Positions 37,481 through 49,635 of a stretch of DNA of 64,000 nucleotides are shown here, one piece after another. The stretch covers positions 1,798,001 through 1,862,000 of the forward strand of contig JAVTVJ010000033.1 in the NCBI GenBank assembly GCA_034509425.1. The letters are read 5' to 3'. This stretch comes from Eopsaltria australis (lineage: Eukaryota; Chordata; Aves; Passeriformes; Petroicidae). Within the stretch, counting starts at the first letter, position 1, and the number at the start of each line of letters is the position of its first letter. Position numbers and translations under genes: made by a program. Below the pieces are notes generated by a model that saw only the letters and a program-made list of their open reading frames with translations, did not search any database and was not told the origin of the DNA.

Positions 37481-39175
37481 ACTTACATATTTCAAAGAAA
37501 GGTTGTACGCCATACATCAAAGTTAATGTTTGATACACAAATTTTTGAGCTAGTGAAGAATAACAAAGTATAAATAGACCTATAACAAAATCAAATAAGC
37601 AAGCAGATGTTTTCCTTCCATGCAGGTAATTTAAAGATTTTGTGAAAATTCAATTCAAGTTTAGAATAACCAGGACAAAGCATTTGTAACACATTTTTCT
37701 TTCAATTAATTCATTCTTAATGCTAGGAATTGATGTTGTTAGTAATAGAGTTTCTTTTTTCTTCTGCTTGTCTCTAATGGAAATGTACTGCAGAATGAAC
37801 TAGAAGAGAGCTAACATGAGATGAATCATTTGGAAAGGTAAATTTCTGAGAGAGACATTAGCAAGCAGGAAATACAGATTCTGAGCAAAATTATCATCTC
37901 AGTCTTAATTAAATTTATTGACACAATAGTAATATTCTTCCCATTTCTTAGGTTTCATCCCTAACTGTTGCAATCACAATGAGTCCACTGTACAGTTTGT
38001 TTGACCACATTTTATTGCATTTTCCATGTAAGTAATCCCTGTTCTGTTGCAATGTCATTTCTAATGTACTCTAATAGAGAAGTAGAAATGCTAATCCAGA
38101 GCAATGCAGCAGGTGAGGGTGGTTTGTTGATTCTGTCTTGTGATTTTTGAACAGTTCAGCCTTGCCACTTTTCATATTCTTTCCTTTTTTCTTCTATTCA
38201 AAAAATGCTGCTTTTTTGGTTTTATGTTACTTTTTCTCCGGCTTAGTGCAGTAGATGTATTGATTTATAAAGTAGAAGCATCCACAGACCAAGACAGAAC
38301 ATGTATCCAAGTGGCTGGGGTTATAAAAACCCATGAGAAAATGATGTTTATAAAAAAGAAAAAACAGTGCCTAACCTTTTTCTTGTGATCCTCATGAAAC
38401 AATAAGTTTTTCTAATGAGAAAAGAAATTGTATTTGGAAATGAAGGCATCTTGGTAGTTCTTCACCTTTTCAAAGGAATTTGGCAAAAGTTAAAGCCTAA
38501 GTTAAGGGAGTAGGAATTCTTTTAACTTAATTTGGAATAAGCATTCAGTGTTGTAGGGGTTTCGTTTTTTTAAGTCAGAACTAAATGTGTTTTGGCAGAA
38601 CATCAGCCCTTACCCTTCCTGAACCAAACTCCCTCCCAAGCTCCCTTTTCAGTGTGTTTGAACCTAGACTTTCATTACTCTGTATGTGGGATGTTAAACC
38701 CCATCTTTGCTGCACACGTGGGATAAGAGTGATATTTTGACTCATCCAAGTTCACACAGAACTGTATCCTCAGACAGTGCTGGACCCTTTTGTTGCTTTT
38801 ATATAAATGTAGATTTTTTTAATATAAATGTCCACTAGTAGACTGCAGACAAAAAGCACTGCTCTGGGCTCTCTTTTTCTTCTTTCCCATCTGTGTCAGC
38901 CACAGTCCAGCCCACTTGTTTCTCAGAAACCGCAGATAGTGTTTTGTTATGCTTGGGTCATTTTCAGAACAGCATTTTTCTTTTTCTGATGTTAGTCAGT
39001 AACTTTCTCATAATCAATGAATGTCATTCACATTGGCAGGTTATTTTCATTCATCTTTACCAAGAATTCATTAGTCACTGGAGCTCTCCATAAAACATCC
39101 TGATTAATAGCCTCTCTGTTTTTCGGTTGAGTAGAAAATTTCTATTGTATTTGGTGAATTTCTCAGTCATTTAAG
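37481..39175. other. Unique AT-rich non-coding DNA
   Basis: No gene, RNA gene or mobile element recognised. Short open frames only, none with a known domain. Confidence 0.55.
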
Positions 39176-40062
39176 CACAGAATCTTAAAACTCACAGAGT
39201 TGAAGCCTTCACCTAGTCCAACCTGCACACAGGCAAAATAAAAATTACTTCAACAAACACTAAAAGAATATGTTCTGACTCTTAAATAACCAAAACACCC
39301 ACAAACAAATAACAAAACCTGACAGTCTATGCAATCATCTTCTCATATTGCTTCACTAACCCTTGGCTTTCAAAAATTTCCCTGGAATCTAAATTAAGAT
39401 TTTGTTTAAAATTCAGCTGTTTCCTCTCTGTCTTAAACCTTATGATCACAGAGAATAAGGTTGCTGTCATTATAACAGCTACCTAATAGAAGAAATTTAT
39501 GTCCTTTATTGTTCTATCTGATAGACTGAATAAATGCAATTATTTCAACCTTTCTTTTTCTTCATAGGTCACTTTTTCTAAAGGCTTTATTAGTCTTCAT
39601 ACTCACTGTAACTAATCACAATCTTCTCTAAACAATGTTTTTGGACTCTCTTCTGGACAAGGATCCACTAAAGCCAGGAAGAGTCAGAAAAAGAAACATT
39701 TTTCCCATGCCTTACATCCAACAGCCATTTTAATTCATTCAAGAATGAGATTTTCCTGTTTTGCAACAGGATTGCACTAGTGGTTTCTATTCATTTTGAG
39801 GTCTATGTTAAGCCTTTTATATTTTTCACCCAACTACACAGCTAATACCTATTTCAAATGTATGTATCTTATTTCTCCTTTATAAGTTCAGTGCTTTGCA
39901 CCTCTCTAAAATCAATCACTCGATATTCAAGGAACATCTCTTCTCAAATCCTCATTTTTGACCACCAAAATGTGTTTGCCACCCTTCCCAGACTGAATTC
40001 TGCTATAGTTTTATATACTACATGGATTATTCAAAGGCTCTTATACCAAATAATGGACTGAC
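39176..40062 (-). mobile_element. Ancient CR1/L3-type LINE fragment
   Basis: Heavily decayed but in the right order for a reverse-strand CR1-group LINE. A 3' tail-like 'cagaatcttaaaactcacag' with 'ttcacctagtccaacctgc' lies at 39178-39230. Then come 'ctttttcttcataggtcac' and 'tttggactctcttctggac' (39560-39660), 'ttgcaacaggattgcac' (39760), 'agttcagtgctttgcacctc' (39885), and 'gtgtttgccacccttccca' (39970), with 'gattattcaaaggctctta' near 40030. These phrases correspond to the 3' UTR and C-terminal third of ORF2. All frames are broken. The degree of decay indicates an insertion much older than the other CR1 copies here. Confidence 0.55.
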
Positions 40063-40599
40063 TTTTGAGAAACTAATTTAATCAGGTTTATATTAATTAC
40101 TGGGTCTTCAATGATCTTTTGCCAAAAATTGCTGCTGCTAGCTCAATTGTGTATTCACATATGTTGTTTTCTCAATTGTCATTTCTACAGACTTCTGATG
40201 TACAAAGCCAATGATTGTTTTTTTGGAGTTTTTAGCACGTTCATTTTCAATTCAGCATACTGTATTATGTAAGTAGACCTCTCTGCCTGCTGTTCTATGT
40301 TCCCAACGAAACAGAACGGGATATACAATCTTATCAATGAGGGATACATCTGTTTTTGCCCTTTCACCTGTTTCCAATCTCACTCCAGCAGCTGTTTCTC
40401 TCCAGACCCCCCTGTATTCCACCAATATTTGCTGATGTCTTCTGCAACCACCATACTAAGTGCTTTTCATATTTCAGTACATTAAATCATCTCTCTAGTT
40501 TCTTGGTTATCTCACCAATATCTTGGCTGCTACTTCCTATGATGAGTCAACCTTTGCACATATTTTTGCTTTGCATCTGGCATTCATACCTTCAGTCTG

Positions 40600-41030
40600 C
40601 CAAAGCTTGGAATTTATTTGGTTCAATGTTAATTTCTATCATACCAAGCATTTCTAATTGAATTTGGGATGCTTTCTGCAGATTAGTTTTCCTCTCTTCC
40701 ACTTCCATCTTTGTATTTGGCATAGTCATATCTAGCAGGAGGACTGACAGCATATAAAGGCCAATTACATACTTCTACAGCCTATTGCAGCTTTTCACTC
40801 TGCCCAGGATACAGAAAGTTAAGTGCTGGAATTGCTTGAATAAGTCATTAATATATATGTGCCAAAAAAATAAGGAACCAAGGTAGTGCAGCAGGGAATA
40901 ACTCCAGTTTACTACTTGACTTCCAGAAAGGGAAACAGAATGACTTCTGAAAAGAGATTGCATTGAATGAGTGAGCAAATTAGAAATTGGAAAGATGATA
41001 AGGGAAAGATTTAGAAAGTCTAACAATGCT
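40600..41030 (-). mobile_element. Possible further ancient CR1/L3 fragment
   Basis: 'gaataagtcattaatatata' near 40836 is followed by 'aaggaaccaaggtagtgcag', 'agggaataactccagttta' and 'cttgacttccagaaagg'. This order resembles the reverse strand of the reverse-transcriptase region just upstream of that represented at 39176-40062 (tcattaatg ... ggacccagga ... ccctgtgg ... ccacttga). It could be the continuation of the same insertion, split by about 770 bases of other sequence, or a second copy. Weak evidence. Confidence 0.3.
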
Positions 41031-42098
41031 TTGAAATCCTCTTAGTGCTGCTGTCAGTGCCATAACCAGCCTGCTGCTCTGCTACTTTGTTAAATCAGCC
41101 CTTCTAAATGCAGTATTTGTCAGTGACACTACTTGCAATTTGGTGCCAGTTCAATACTTAGCGGAATAGGTAAGGACAGCAGAAAAGACATTTACAGCAG
41201 GAAGTTTTCTTTTCACACCAGCTGATGAAGTCCAAGGTTATCCATGGTCTGTCAGTACATTGGTTAATTGTCAATAAAATGAGGTTAATGGTACAGTTCT
41301 TTACAAAGATACTATTTATCATGTTCAATATCCACAGACTTTACATTCATTCTGCACCACGTAGCAGAGCTAAAATGAAGGGTCTTCCAAGTTATTTAAT
41401 CTCTATTTCAGTTTCTATTTGCTTTAAGCTTTGTCATCCATTTCAATATATATTGGCAAGGTACACCCACTTTGATTTAATATAATAGACCAACATAAGT
41501 GAAAAAGATTGTTTGAGTTTTCTGCAAAGCAAACAAACAGATTTTTGCATATTACTGGCTTTAAGAGCAATATAGGAGTAACCCATTTTTTTATTGATGT
41601 TCTGCCTATATTAAGACTTCATGATGAGTTTATTGAGTAGAATCTATTCTTAGTATTGGAAAGCCACAAACAAGTAATGCCATTAATTTAAGGAAACATG
41701 TCCATAAATGTTTGATTATGAGCACATACCTATATTCTATGCAAGTCAATGTGACATAAGTATATGCTTAAAATTTTGCTAATTAACCAAGGACTTTCTT
41801 AATTCAATTGGGACCTCAGAGAACTTACTAATGAGAAAATAAATCCTTAGTCGAATTTTGTGCTTTAAAACATATTTATACACAATGTAGTCATATATAG
41901 TAGCTTCTTATAGAATTACTGCATTACTTTATGATTTTGAACTTGGATAATGATTATCTACAATACCGAAATCTGTACAGTGTTCAAATCCTTTCCATAA
42001 TCATCTGGAAAGGGGATTGCATCTGTTTACAGATTCTTTTAACAAAATATTTTAAATATTCTTGTTTTATGTAGAAAAATGCATTTTATATATGGGAT
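41031..42098. other. Unique AT-rich non-coding DNA
   Basis: No recognised gene or repeat. Immediately precedes the LTR-like unit at 42.1 kb. Confidence 0.5.
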
Positions 42099-42747
42099 TG
42101 TGCAACCAAAGTTGAGGAATATATCTGGTCCAGGTAGCTTGGCTTGTTAAGTGCTGATTGAGATGCAGATTGAGCTCTGGGTGGGAGCCTGAGATAAGAG
42201 GCTGTGAATTTCCAGCCTTGGGAGGAAGAATAGGATACAGGTGGGTGACATCAATCAGGGGAATGGACTCTGAGAGACACAGCAGGAGCCTGTGAATCAC
42301 TGACCTTTTGCATAACAAAGATGAAGACCATTGACTGAGAGAAAGAAGGAGACTTGCCTGGATGGACTCTGAGGCTATAAAAGCCCAGGGGTTCCTTGGC
42401 TGGGGTCCTCCTTGGGGGCACCAGCTAGGGCTGTTCCTGTGTTACTGTGCAGTGAACAAATGGCTTTGTGGAACGAGATGCCTGAGACTCTGCCATGGGA
42501 AACCTGGGGTAGGACCAGTGAGGAAACCTGGTCTGACTGTGGGGTGGGTGTGTGAGGAGCCAAGGGGGACACATCAGGCACTGGAGCTGCCCACTGTGAA
42601 GGGGCTTTGACCCAGCAGTGGCAGTCTGTGGCCTTGGGATGTGACTGTCAGGGAGTCTCGTGAATGGTCAAGACTGGGAAGTTTCCTCAACATTGAATGA
42701 TTTGGAAAGCACAGGGGGCCATCCAAGAGCTGGTGTCACGTTTGAAG
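42099..42747 (+). mobile_element. Probable endogenous retroviral LTR plus leader
   Basis: A GC-richer island in AT-rich flanks. It starts at a TG ('tgtgcaacc', 42099). It carries a clear TATA box in 'ggctataaaagccc' (TATAAAA at 42376-42382), then about 310 bases of GC-rich R/U5-like sequence reaching a CA at about 42692. After it, 'acagggggccatccaagag' and 'tggtgtcacg' occupy the place of a retroviral leader and primer-binding site. A strong splice donor AAG|GTAAGA follows 42747. The order promoter, leader, donor is what a retroviral 5' end shows. The tRNA primer cannot be named and no gag follows. An unrelated TATA-driven first exon is the alternative. I know of no matching family by name. 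Confidence 0.45.
42376..42382 (+). promoter_or_regulatory. TATA box of LTR-like promoter
   Basis: TATAAAA within 'ggctataaaagccc', flanked by GC-rich bases on both sides, a textbook TATA context. A start site would be expected roughly 25-32 bases downstream, near 42405. Activity is unknown. Confidence 0.45.
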
Positions 42748-44765
42748 GTAAGACTGGTCAAATAGATGCGACAAAAGTACATAAAGAGTTTTGACCACCT
42801 TAGATGACACTAGCAGCAGCTTCTGTCACCTACAGATGATCCCAAAGGGCTTTATATGTTATGCATAGGAAGAACAATCCACCCACTACTGGAACACAAT
42901 TATCTCTGTGGGTGAAGTGTGGCATTCCATGATAGCAACCACATGCTCTGCCAAGGTAATTTGATGCAATTGTAACTTTAACACTTACATCCAGCAAGCA
43001 TAAAAATATAATATATAATATATTAAAAAATCTTCACAGAAACAAATGAATATATAGAGGAATATACATAAATATATCTAGAAAGAGATGAGGGAAAAGG
43101 GTGTTTTAAAAGTCTAGATCTACATTTAATTTTTGGTTGTTTTTGTTCATGGAAACAAAATGAAAAGTAAAAAGAAAATCCATCCAGGTTTTGCATAATC
43201 AAAGGTAAGCAAGACTTCTAAAACTTTCATTTTCACTTTTTCTGCTCACTTTTGTGTTACTGTGGTTTTACTCAATTAGTAAAAGAACAGCAACAGCTAC
43301 CAATAATTGGCATGTGTTCTTTCTCTCTTTTCCCCCTCCTTCCATACTGATACAACAACAAAATGATTAGTGGCTAAGAGGCTGTATCTGGTTGCCTGAC
43401 ATTATGAATTTTCTTGCTGTATGTATTAAAAGCATCAATTCAAGTCCTGAGTATTTATCAATGCTATGGAAGTCAAAAAGAGTATCTTGAGTAGATCTGA
43501 TTAAAATTGTCTTCATCCTTTTTATTGCAATAGTCTTTGTCCCCAAAGAGCTCTTGTAATATCAATCCATGCGGACACATGAGGTACATGGAGTAAAATT
43601 CTGATGTGTAGGCTGCAGAATTTGCTAGTCTTTCTTTTTGATCAAATATATAGTTGGAAGGTGAGAAAAATTTATTTGGTGACAGGACATGATTCTTTTC
43701 AATATTGATGCATCAGACCACCAGTTGCCAAAAAAACCTCTAGGGAATCTGTTTTATCACTCTGTGATTCGATGATACAGTACTTTAGTTCCATTGATTT
43801 CAACCCCATTGTGCTTTTTTGTTGGAAAGGGCCCGTTTATGGCTACACATGTAACAAATACAATACAATTTAAAGAGACTCTTTCTTAAATTTTCCTTCT
43901 CTGAAGTCCAGAATTTATATGCACAGTTAAGTACTGCCTATATATATATTGTACATACCCACAAATATATGTCAAAAGAATTTATTAGGTTGAGTGCTCA
44001 ATTGCTCAAAAATGTTGTATTTGAGATTCCTACTGCAATGTTAATTTTATCCCTCATACATATGCATTATGTATAATCGTTAATTACACCATTATGCAAC
44101 ATATTTTCCACAGAATCTCAGCCTCTCTACGGGCCATGAATGTATGATACTCACTTAGTGATCAATACGATGATCAATATTTTCTTTTACCCTCATTATT
44201 CAGTGTGTGACCCAAGGCTTTACTTACTTCATACAACTCAAACCTTATTTCTGAACAGGAGCTATGATTAATCTTCTTAGAGGCTTCTCTGAGAAGTTCA
44301 TGATGAGGGTATCCCAGGGCTTCATTAATCTGGAAGCCCTTACTACAGCTATTCTAGAGGGGAATGGGGAGTATGGTGATATTACCCCTGTTTTGAGAAC
44401 AGGAAACTGAAGTGCAGAAGTCAAATCCATGCACTAGGTGATGAAATTCAGAGTATAAAGCATTAGTGTCCTTCAGCCTTCAAAACTCAACTGCAGCAAA
44501 ACATTGCAAATTTACAATTCTTGGGCATATGTGGTTAAATTGCCCAAAATTGCGTGGATGCTATCATTAGGGCAAGACTTGATATCAGCTGCTATAACAA
44601 TATTTCAGCATCATTGTTTTAATACCATTATATTTTTCCTCCTTGGAAGTCATTCACTGCATATATTAGGGATTTTGACTTTTGCCTTTGTGTAAGTGGA
44701 CTTTTACAATTCCGAACAACTTTTAAGATAGGAAAACCCATTTCTTTTCCACCTTATGAATAAAC
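42748..44765. other. AT-rich non-coding DNA
   Basis: No gene recognised. Contains a strongly AT-rich, TATA-repeat-like patch at about 42996-43080 and a possible MIR-like phrase at 44385-44430 ('ttgagaacaggaaactgaag', 'gcagaagtcaaatcc'). The latter is too decayed to annotate with confidence. Confidence 0.5.
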
Positions 44766-44908
44766 CTTGAGATTATCTCAGTTGGTTAGGCAATGATGCT
44801 TGTAATGCCAAGATTGTGGGTTTGACCCCTGTATGGGCCAGTCACTTAAGAGTTAGACTTGATGATCCTTGTGGGTCCTTTCCAACTCAGAGTATTCTGT
44901 GATTCTGT
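44766..44908 (+). mobile_element. tRNA-Ile-derived SINE with CR1-like tail (TguSINE1-like)
   Basis: The head (44766-44840) reads as a decayed tRNA gene. Box A-like 'tatctcagttgg', the anticodon-arm block 'gatgcttgtaatgcc', box B-like 'ggtttgacccc' and the 3' end 'tgtatgggcca' follow the pattern of an isoleucine tRNA. The tail (44841-44908) is CR1-like: 'gacttgatgatccttgtggg', 'cctttccaactcag', ending in 'attctgtgattctgtg'. A tRNA head fused to a LINE 3' end is how such SINEs borrow CR1 machinery for retroposition. Both boxes carry substitutions (G to A in box A, C to T in box B), so it is probably silent. It is not a functional tRNA gene, because the acceptor stem and anticodon loop are altered. 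TguSINE1 is known from songbirds, which supports a passerine source. Confidence 0.82.
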
Positions 44909-47900
44909 GGATCACCATACCTGAAAATTGCTGCCATATACCAAACATTCCAGAAGAGACACAAAGGTGAGCAAATACACCTGAAAGAAAGTGCTAGTTT
45001 AGGTTTGGGGTGCTTCTGTTATTTTATTTTTTTTTAATCTTCTAAACAATTTAACCTGCAAAAGCAATCTGAAATAACAAGCACATCATGATTGCAAGGC
45101 CAGATGCATAAAAATATTTTTTCTACACATTCTTTAAAAGCTTGCAAAAGCCTGCAAGTCTATCTTCCAAGTTTGTAGGTTAATTTCTATAAGTTTTCAG
45201 AAGTACATTACTGACCCAGTCTCTGCCTTTTTCTTAGATGTCTAATATGAATTGGATCTCAAATCATAAACCAGTAGTAGTCACATTTTGGTAGATTAAG
45301 GACTGTTCTTTATCTATTACACTGTTTTTTCCAGTTCTTTACACTGAGACACAGGTTTTTCTAGGTATAGATAAACTTCGGTTTAGTACAATCAGAAAAT
45401 TTGCCAAATTACTTGTATTTTTAATAAATAATAATAAGAATATCATAATGGAAGTGGAAAACTTGGATCCACAGAGCTTCTGCCTTTTTACAAGAGGAAT
45501 CCTTTGGAGAAAATCTGCATGGACAGACTGTTACAGAGTTACTTTTGAGACAAGGAGAAGTTCTAAATAACATTAGGCACATAAAAGCACATACATGAAT
45601 TTATACATAGGTATGATTACAGAAAATAGCATGGTTATAGAGGTTAAATAGACATGCATTGTTGATTTATAAAGGGCTTAAAAATTTCAAAAGAGCACAG
45701 TTATATCAGGTAAAAGGATCTTCTTTGTATTTTGAGAACTAGTTGAAGGTCAGCTATTAATAGTTATCACAAAATAGATTGTTTTCATTAAATCTGTTGT
45801 ACTGAAAGAGTCTCTTGTTTTTTTGACACTTAGATTTATTTTCCTCTGTTATATAAGCAGAAATAACTCAATGACAGCAGTTATACAAGTTCTCTTAGCT
45901 TTAGCTTCAGGTTGGTGAAAAAGCCAACATTTATTCCTAAACAAATTAAGGTATAAAAAAACCTCACAAAGTATTATTTGGGTAACTCACTGTGTAGAGG
46001 ACTCCCTGTAGTGTGTGGCTCATTTCTGTGTATGCTGTGGCTGCTTTCATGGTTTTTGCCAACAGCCAAATAAAAAAAAAAAAAGGAGAAAACAAGAAAA
46101 GAAAGAGAACTACAGAACACAGAAAAGAGCACTTCTTTGTTAGAACACTACAATGCAGAGGTGTATGATGTTACTGGCAATAACATCCAGCTGCATCCAG
46201 TTTTATCGTTAACCCTCCATTCACTCATTTCCCTGAAAGAATTATCACCACCGCTAAACCTGTTTCCCAGAAGAGCAGCTCATAAAGTAATAGTTTGGCA
46301 CTCCTTATGTTTATTTTGCATAGCTTCTTTCCACCCTGTGTTTCAGTTACTTAAACACTACAGTCTCAGCATGTTGCTGCAACAGAACAGCTTGATTGAG
46401 TTTCCAAAAGTTGTGCCCCAATGAAGAGTAATTCTGATCCATATATTTGAACAGTGTTCCAGAATTTAGAGAACATCAGCTGGAATTCACATTGTGATGT
46501 GCAACTCATCACTCTGTAGAGGAGAGAAAGGTAGGTTTAGAAGATTATTGCTCTTACAATAACTGCATTAGTGTTTTCTAACATCTTGGATTTTACATCA
46601 GGCTTTTAGCAGTCTCTATGTTAATAACATCAGTAGTTTGCAAATGAGCATATTTTTCCCATCAGCACTATTTGTCATGTTAAAATTTGTTCATCAGAAT
46701 CTACCCTTCAATGACTGAGCCAAAACAACTTATTTAAGGCTGAGGTAAAAGAAACTGATATTCTTTTGCTTGGAGAAGGAGGTAAGGAATAGTCCCTAAT
46801 GAATGTGCAAGTGACTGTGGATGCAGTTCAAAAAGGACTGAGGAAGAATCTGCATGAAGTAAATAGTTAAAGTCTGCTCCCAAAATGACTGATTGATATG
46901 CCTGTGCTTAACAGTTTGAGAGTATCTTAGAAAGTAATTATGTATATAAAGGTATGACAATCATAAAAAAAATCTTTATTAATATTTTTTAGGTCAGAAT
47001 AAATAACGCTTAAAAAATCTTATCCTTGCATAGTCTTTCCCGTTTCAGATTCCCATGCTTCCACAAATTTTTTATTTATTTTGATCAAGTGGCTTAGTGT
47101 AAGAAGCTCAGAGCATACAGAACTATCTACATTGATTTCAATGGAAGAGAGGTTCACGTATGTTTTTAGATTTCGGGCCTTCCTCTCCTTATATTAAGAA
47201 AAGGAATTATAGCACAGAAGTGCCTGAACCACCTGTCAGCCAATGTCACATGGACAAGAATGTGCCAGAAGGTGCTAGATAGAGCTACCAGCATGTGTCT
47301 GAGAGCAGTGCAGCAACTGTGATGTTGTGAGACCTGCCAGCCAACAAAAACAACCTCAGAAACACCATTGTGCCAATACACCTGAATCACTTTCCATCAC
47401 TGTGGCTAGTTCCAGCGTGTCTGCACTGGTTTCATCTTACAAAAGGGTTCAAAAGCAGCAAAAAATTAGAGCTTGCATTTATTAGCAGAAACAGGTTCTA
47501 TGACAAGATCCTGGAGGATCTGCCTTATTAAAAATAATGTTAACTGCTACACATCTAGTGAAATTTTTCTCTTTTCATGGACAGAAAAAAATAGATAATC
47601 ATAAAAAAAATTCCTGAAGTTCAGGTGTATTCTGATGTTCATGCCAGCAACTGCTTGTAAAACTGTGTTGTAGCTGGAAATACTTTGACAATGCTATAAA
47701 AGCTGATTTTCTGGCACTGCATTAGTTTGTTCCTGGAAGAACTAACTTCCATGGTACAGTACTTAATACTTTTCAGAAGAAAGATTTTCAAAACACTTGT
47801 TCCATGGGCACGATTTAATCACTCAAGCATTCAGCTATTTTAAACCAGAAATACATTTCTCAGAACTTGCATATACTTCAACACTATACATTTCTCTGTT

Positions 47901-49041
47901 AAAAAAAAAAAATAAGAGAACTTGCAAGATTTTGTTTTTTCCACAGACAATTTCCTATTCACAATAACAATTCTAAGATAAGTCAGAAGTACATGGATAA
48001 TATCACCACGTAACCTTTCAGATGAAACGTAAAGTACACTTCTTCTCTACTATAAACCCAAGTAGCACAATACACGTATTAAACATAAATAAATCAGCAG
48101 AAACCACTTCATTACACATATGATTCTTTCCTCTGGGAGAAGATGAGGGGAAACATAGACCACATTTGAATTCATCATCACATTTCTTATTGGAAAAGCT
48201 CAAGATGAATGTGACATAAAAACCTGAATACATTACTGCAGTAACCATAGTTCTATTCCAGTGGGAGCAGAATATTTAATTGCAATCAGGCACCAAGGAA
48301 GAGAGAGATCAAGAAAATTCATACTTGAATTGAGTTTTTTAAATTAAACAAAAGTTTGTGGCTTACAGATCAGGCCATATCTAGGAAGTACATAGTTTAA
48401 ACTTTTATGTATTTTATGCCCACTTTTTCCATGACTTAGGAGCATCTTCCACCAGTACCCACGATAGTCAAAGTAGACATATGTTGCATCATGCTTTATC
48501 TGTACCATCTCTGTCTAATCTTTGTGCTCTAAGGTAGCTTTCTTTGGTAGTATTGCAACATAGCTCATTTCAGCTCATGGAAAAAAATGTGAGATTTCTG
48601 ATTTTAATAACAATGGCCATAAAACATTAAACTATGAAGTATTAAAGCTAATTTTGCATCCTGAATATTTGTTTGCCTGGAGTGGATGCATAATAGAAAA
48701 AGACTATTATGAATAAAGTCACTTAAGAAGTAACAGAATTCTCTGGTTTAAATCAAGCTGCTAGCACAGTATTCAGCAGGTTGCATACGCTTTGAGACAG
48801 AAAGCTGATAATGGAAATTAGTATTAATCACGTTGCCTTGCTTATTTCTGAGACATGATTTTAGAACCTTGTTTTCTAATCACAGTATGGACCAATGAAA
48901 AGGAAACCTTCAAATAATTTAATTTCAATTCTCTGGGTATTACGGCCAGAATTCTACCAAGCAGCACTTTTCCCAGACAGCATCACTCGATGTTTTGGAA
49001 ATGCCTGAACTTATGCACATGGTTGCATTCATGTTTATTCC
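44909..49041. other. Unique non-coding DNA
   Basis: No gene recognised. An A14 run lies at about 46071-46084 and an A12 run near 47901. 47166-47420 is slightly GC-richer and has a minus-strand frame of 74 codons without recognisable domain. Nothing else stands out. Confidence 0.5.
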
Positions 49042-49635
49042 TGATTGGCTGGGGTAGAGTTAATTTTCTTCACAGTGGCTGGTATGGGGCTGTGTTTTGG
49101 ATTTGTGTTGAACACAGGATTGATAATACAGACAAGTTTTTGTTACTGTTGAGTAGGGCTTACACAGAGCCAAACCCTTTTCTGCTTTTCATAGTGGCAT
49201 ACTGGCAAGGAAGTTAAGGGTGTACAGGAGCATGGGAAGAGATGGAGCCTGGACAGGCTTTGTTCAGCCAAATTGAACAAAGGGATATTCCAAACCATAT
49301 GTCATCATGCTCAATATAAAAAGTGAGGAGAAGAAGGAGAGACTTCTGTAGTGATGATGTTTGTCTTCCCAAGTAACTGTTATGTGTGGTGGAGCCCTGC
49401 TCTCCTGGAGATGGCTGAATACCTGCCTGCCTATGGGAAATGAATTAGTTCCTTGTCTTGCTTTGCTTTGCCTGTGTGTGTGCGGCTGTTACAGCTTTTC
49501 CTATTAAACCGTCTGTGTCTCAATCCACAGGTTTTCTAGATTTTACGTCTCTAGTTCTCTCCCTGATCCTGCTGGTGGGGAAGAAAGTAAGTGTCTGTGT
49601 AGTGCTGTGTTGCCAGATGGGGTTAAAACACAACA
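49042..49635 (+). mobile_element. Solo LTR, avian ERVL-type, copy B
   Basis: Best preserved copy of the family at 23.1 and 57.8 kb. It starts 'tgattggctggggtagagt' and ends 'ggggttaaaacacaaca'. Intact landmarks include 'gtgttttggatttgtgttga', 'gggatattccaaaccatat', a TATA box TATAAAAAG at 49315-49323, 'tgtttgtcttcccaagtaac', 'ctcctggagatggctgaa', and the ATTAAA signal at 49503-49508 followed by 'ccgtctgtgtctcaatcc'. TG and CA ends are present. The flanking five bases do not form a clear duplication. The 8.2 kb to copy C contains no retroviral coding sequence, so the two are separate solo LTRs, not one provirus. Confidence 0.85.
49315..49323 (+). promoter_or_regulatory. TATA box in LTR copy B
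   Basis: TATAAAAAG in the expected U3 position, about 190 bases upstream of the ATTAAA signal. The corresponding site reads 'caataaaaacc' in copy A and 'atataagctgg' in copy C, so B and C retain a plausible TATA box and A does not. Confidence 0.5.

Noticed and set aside
44766..44840. Functional tRNA-Ile gene
   Set aside because: The tRNA-like part has altered box A, box B and anticodon loop, and runs directly into a CR1-like tail, so it is the head of a SINE.
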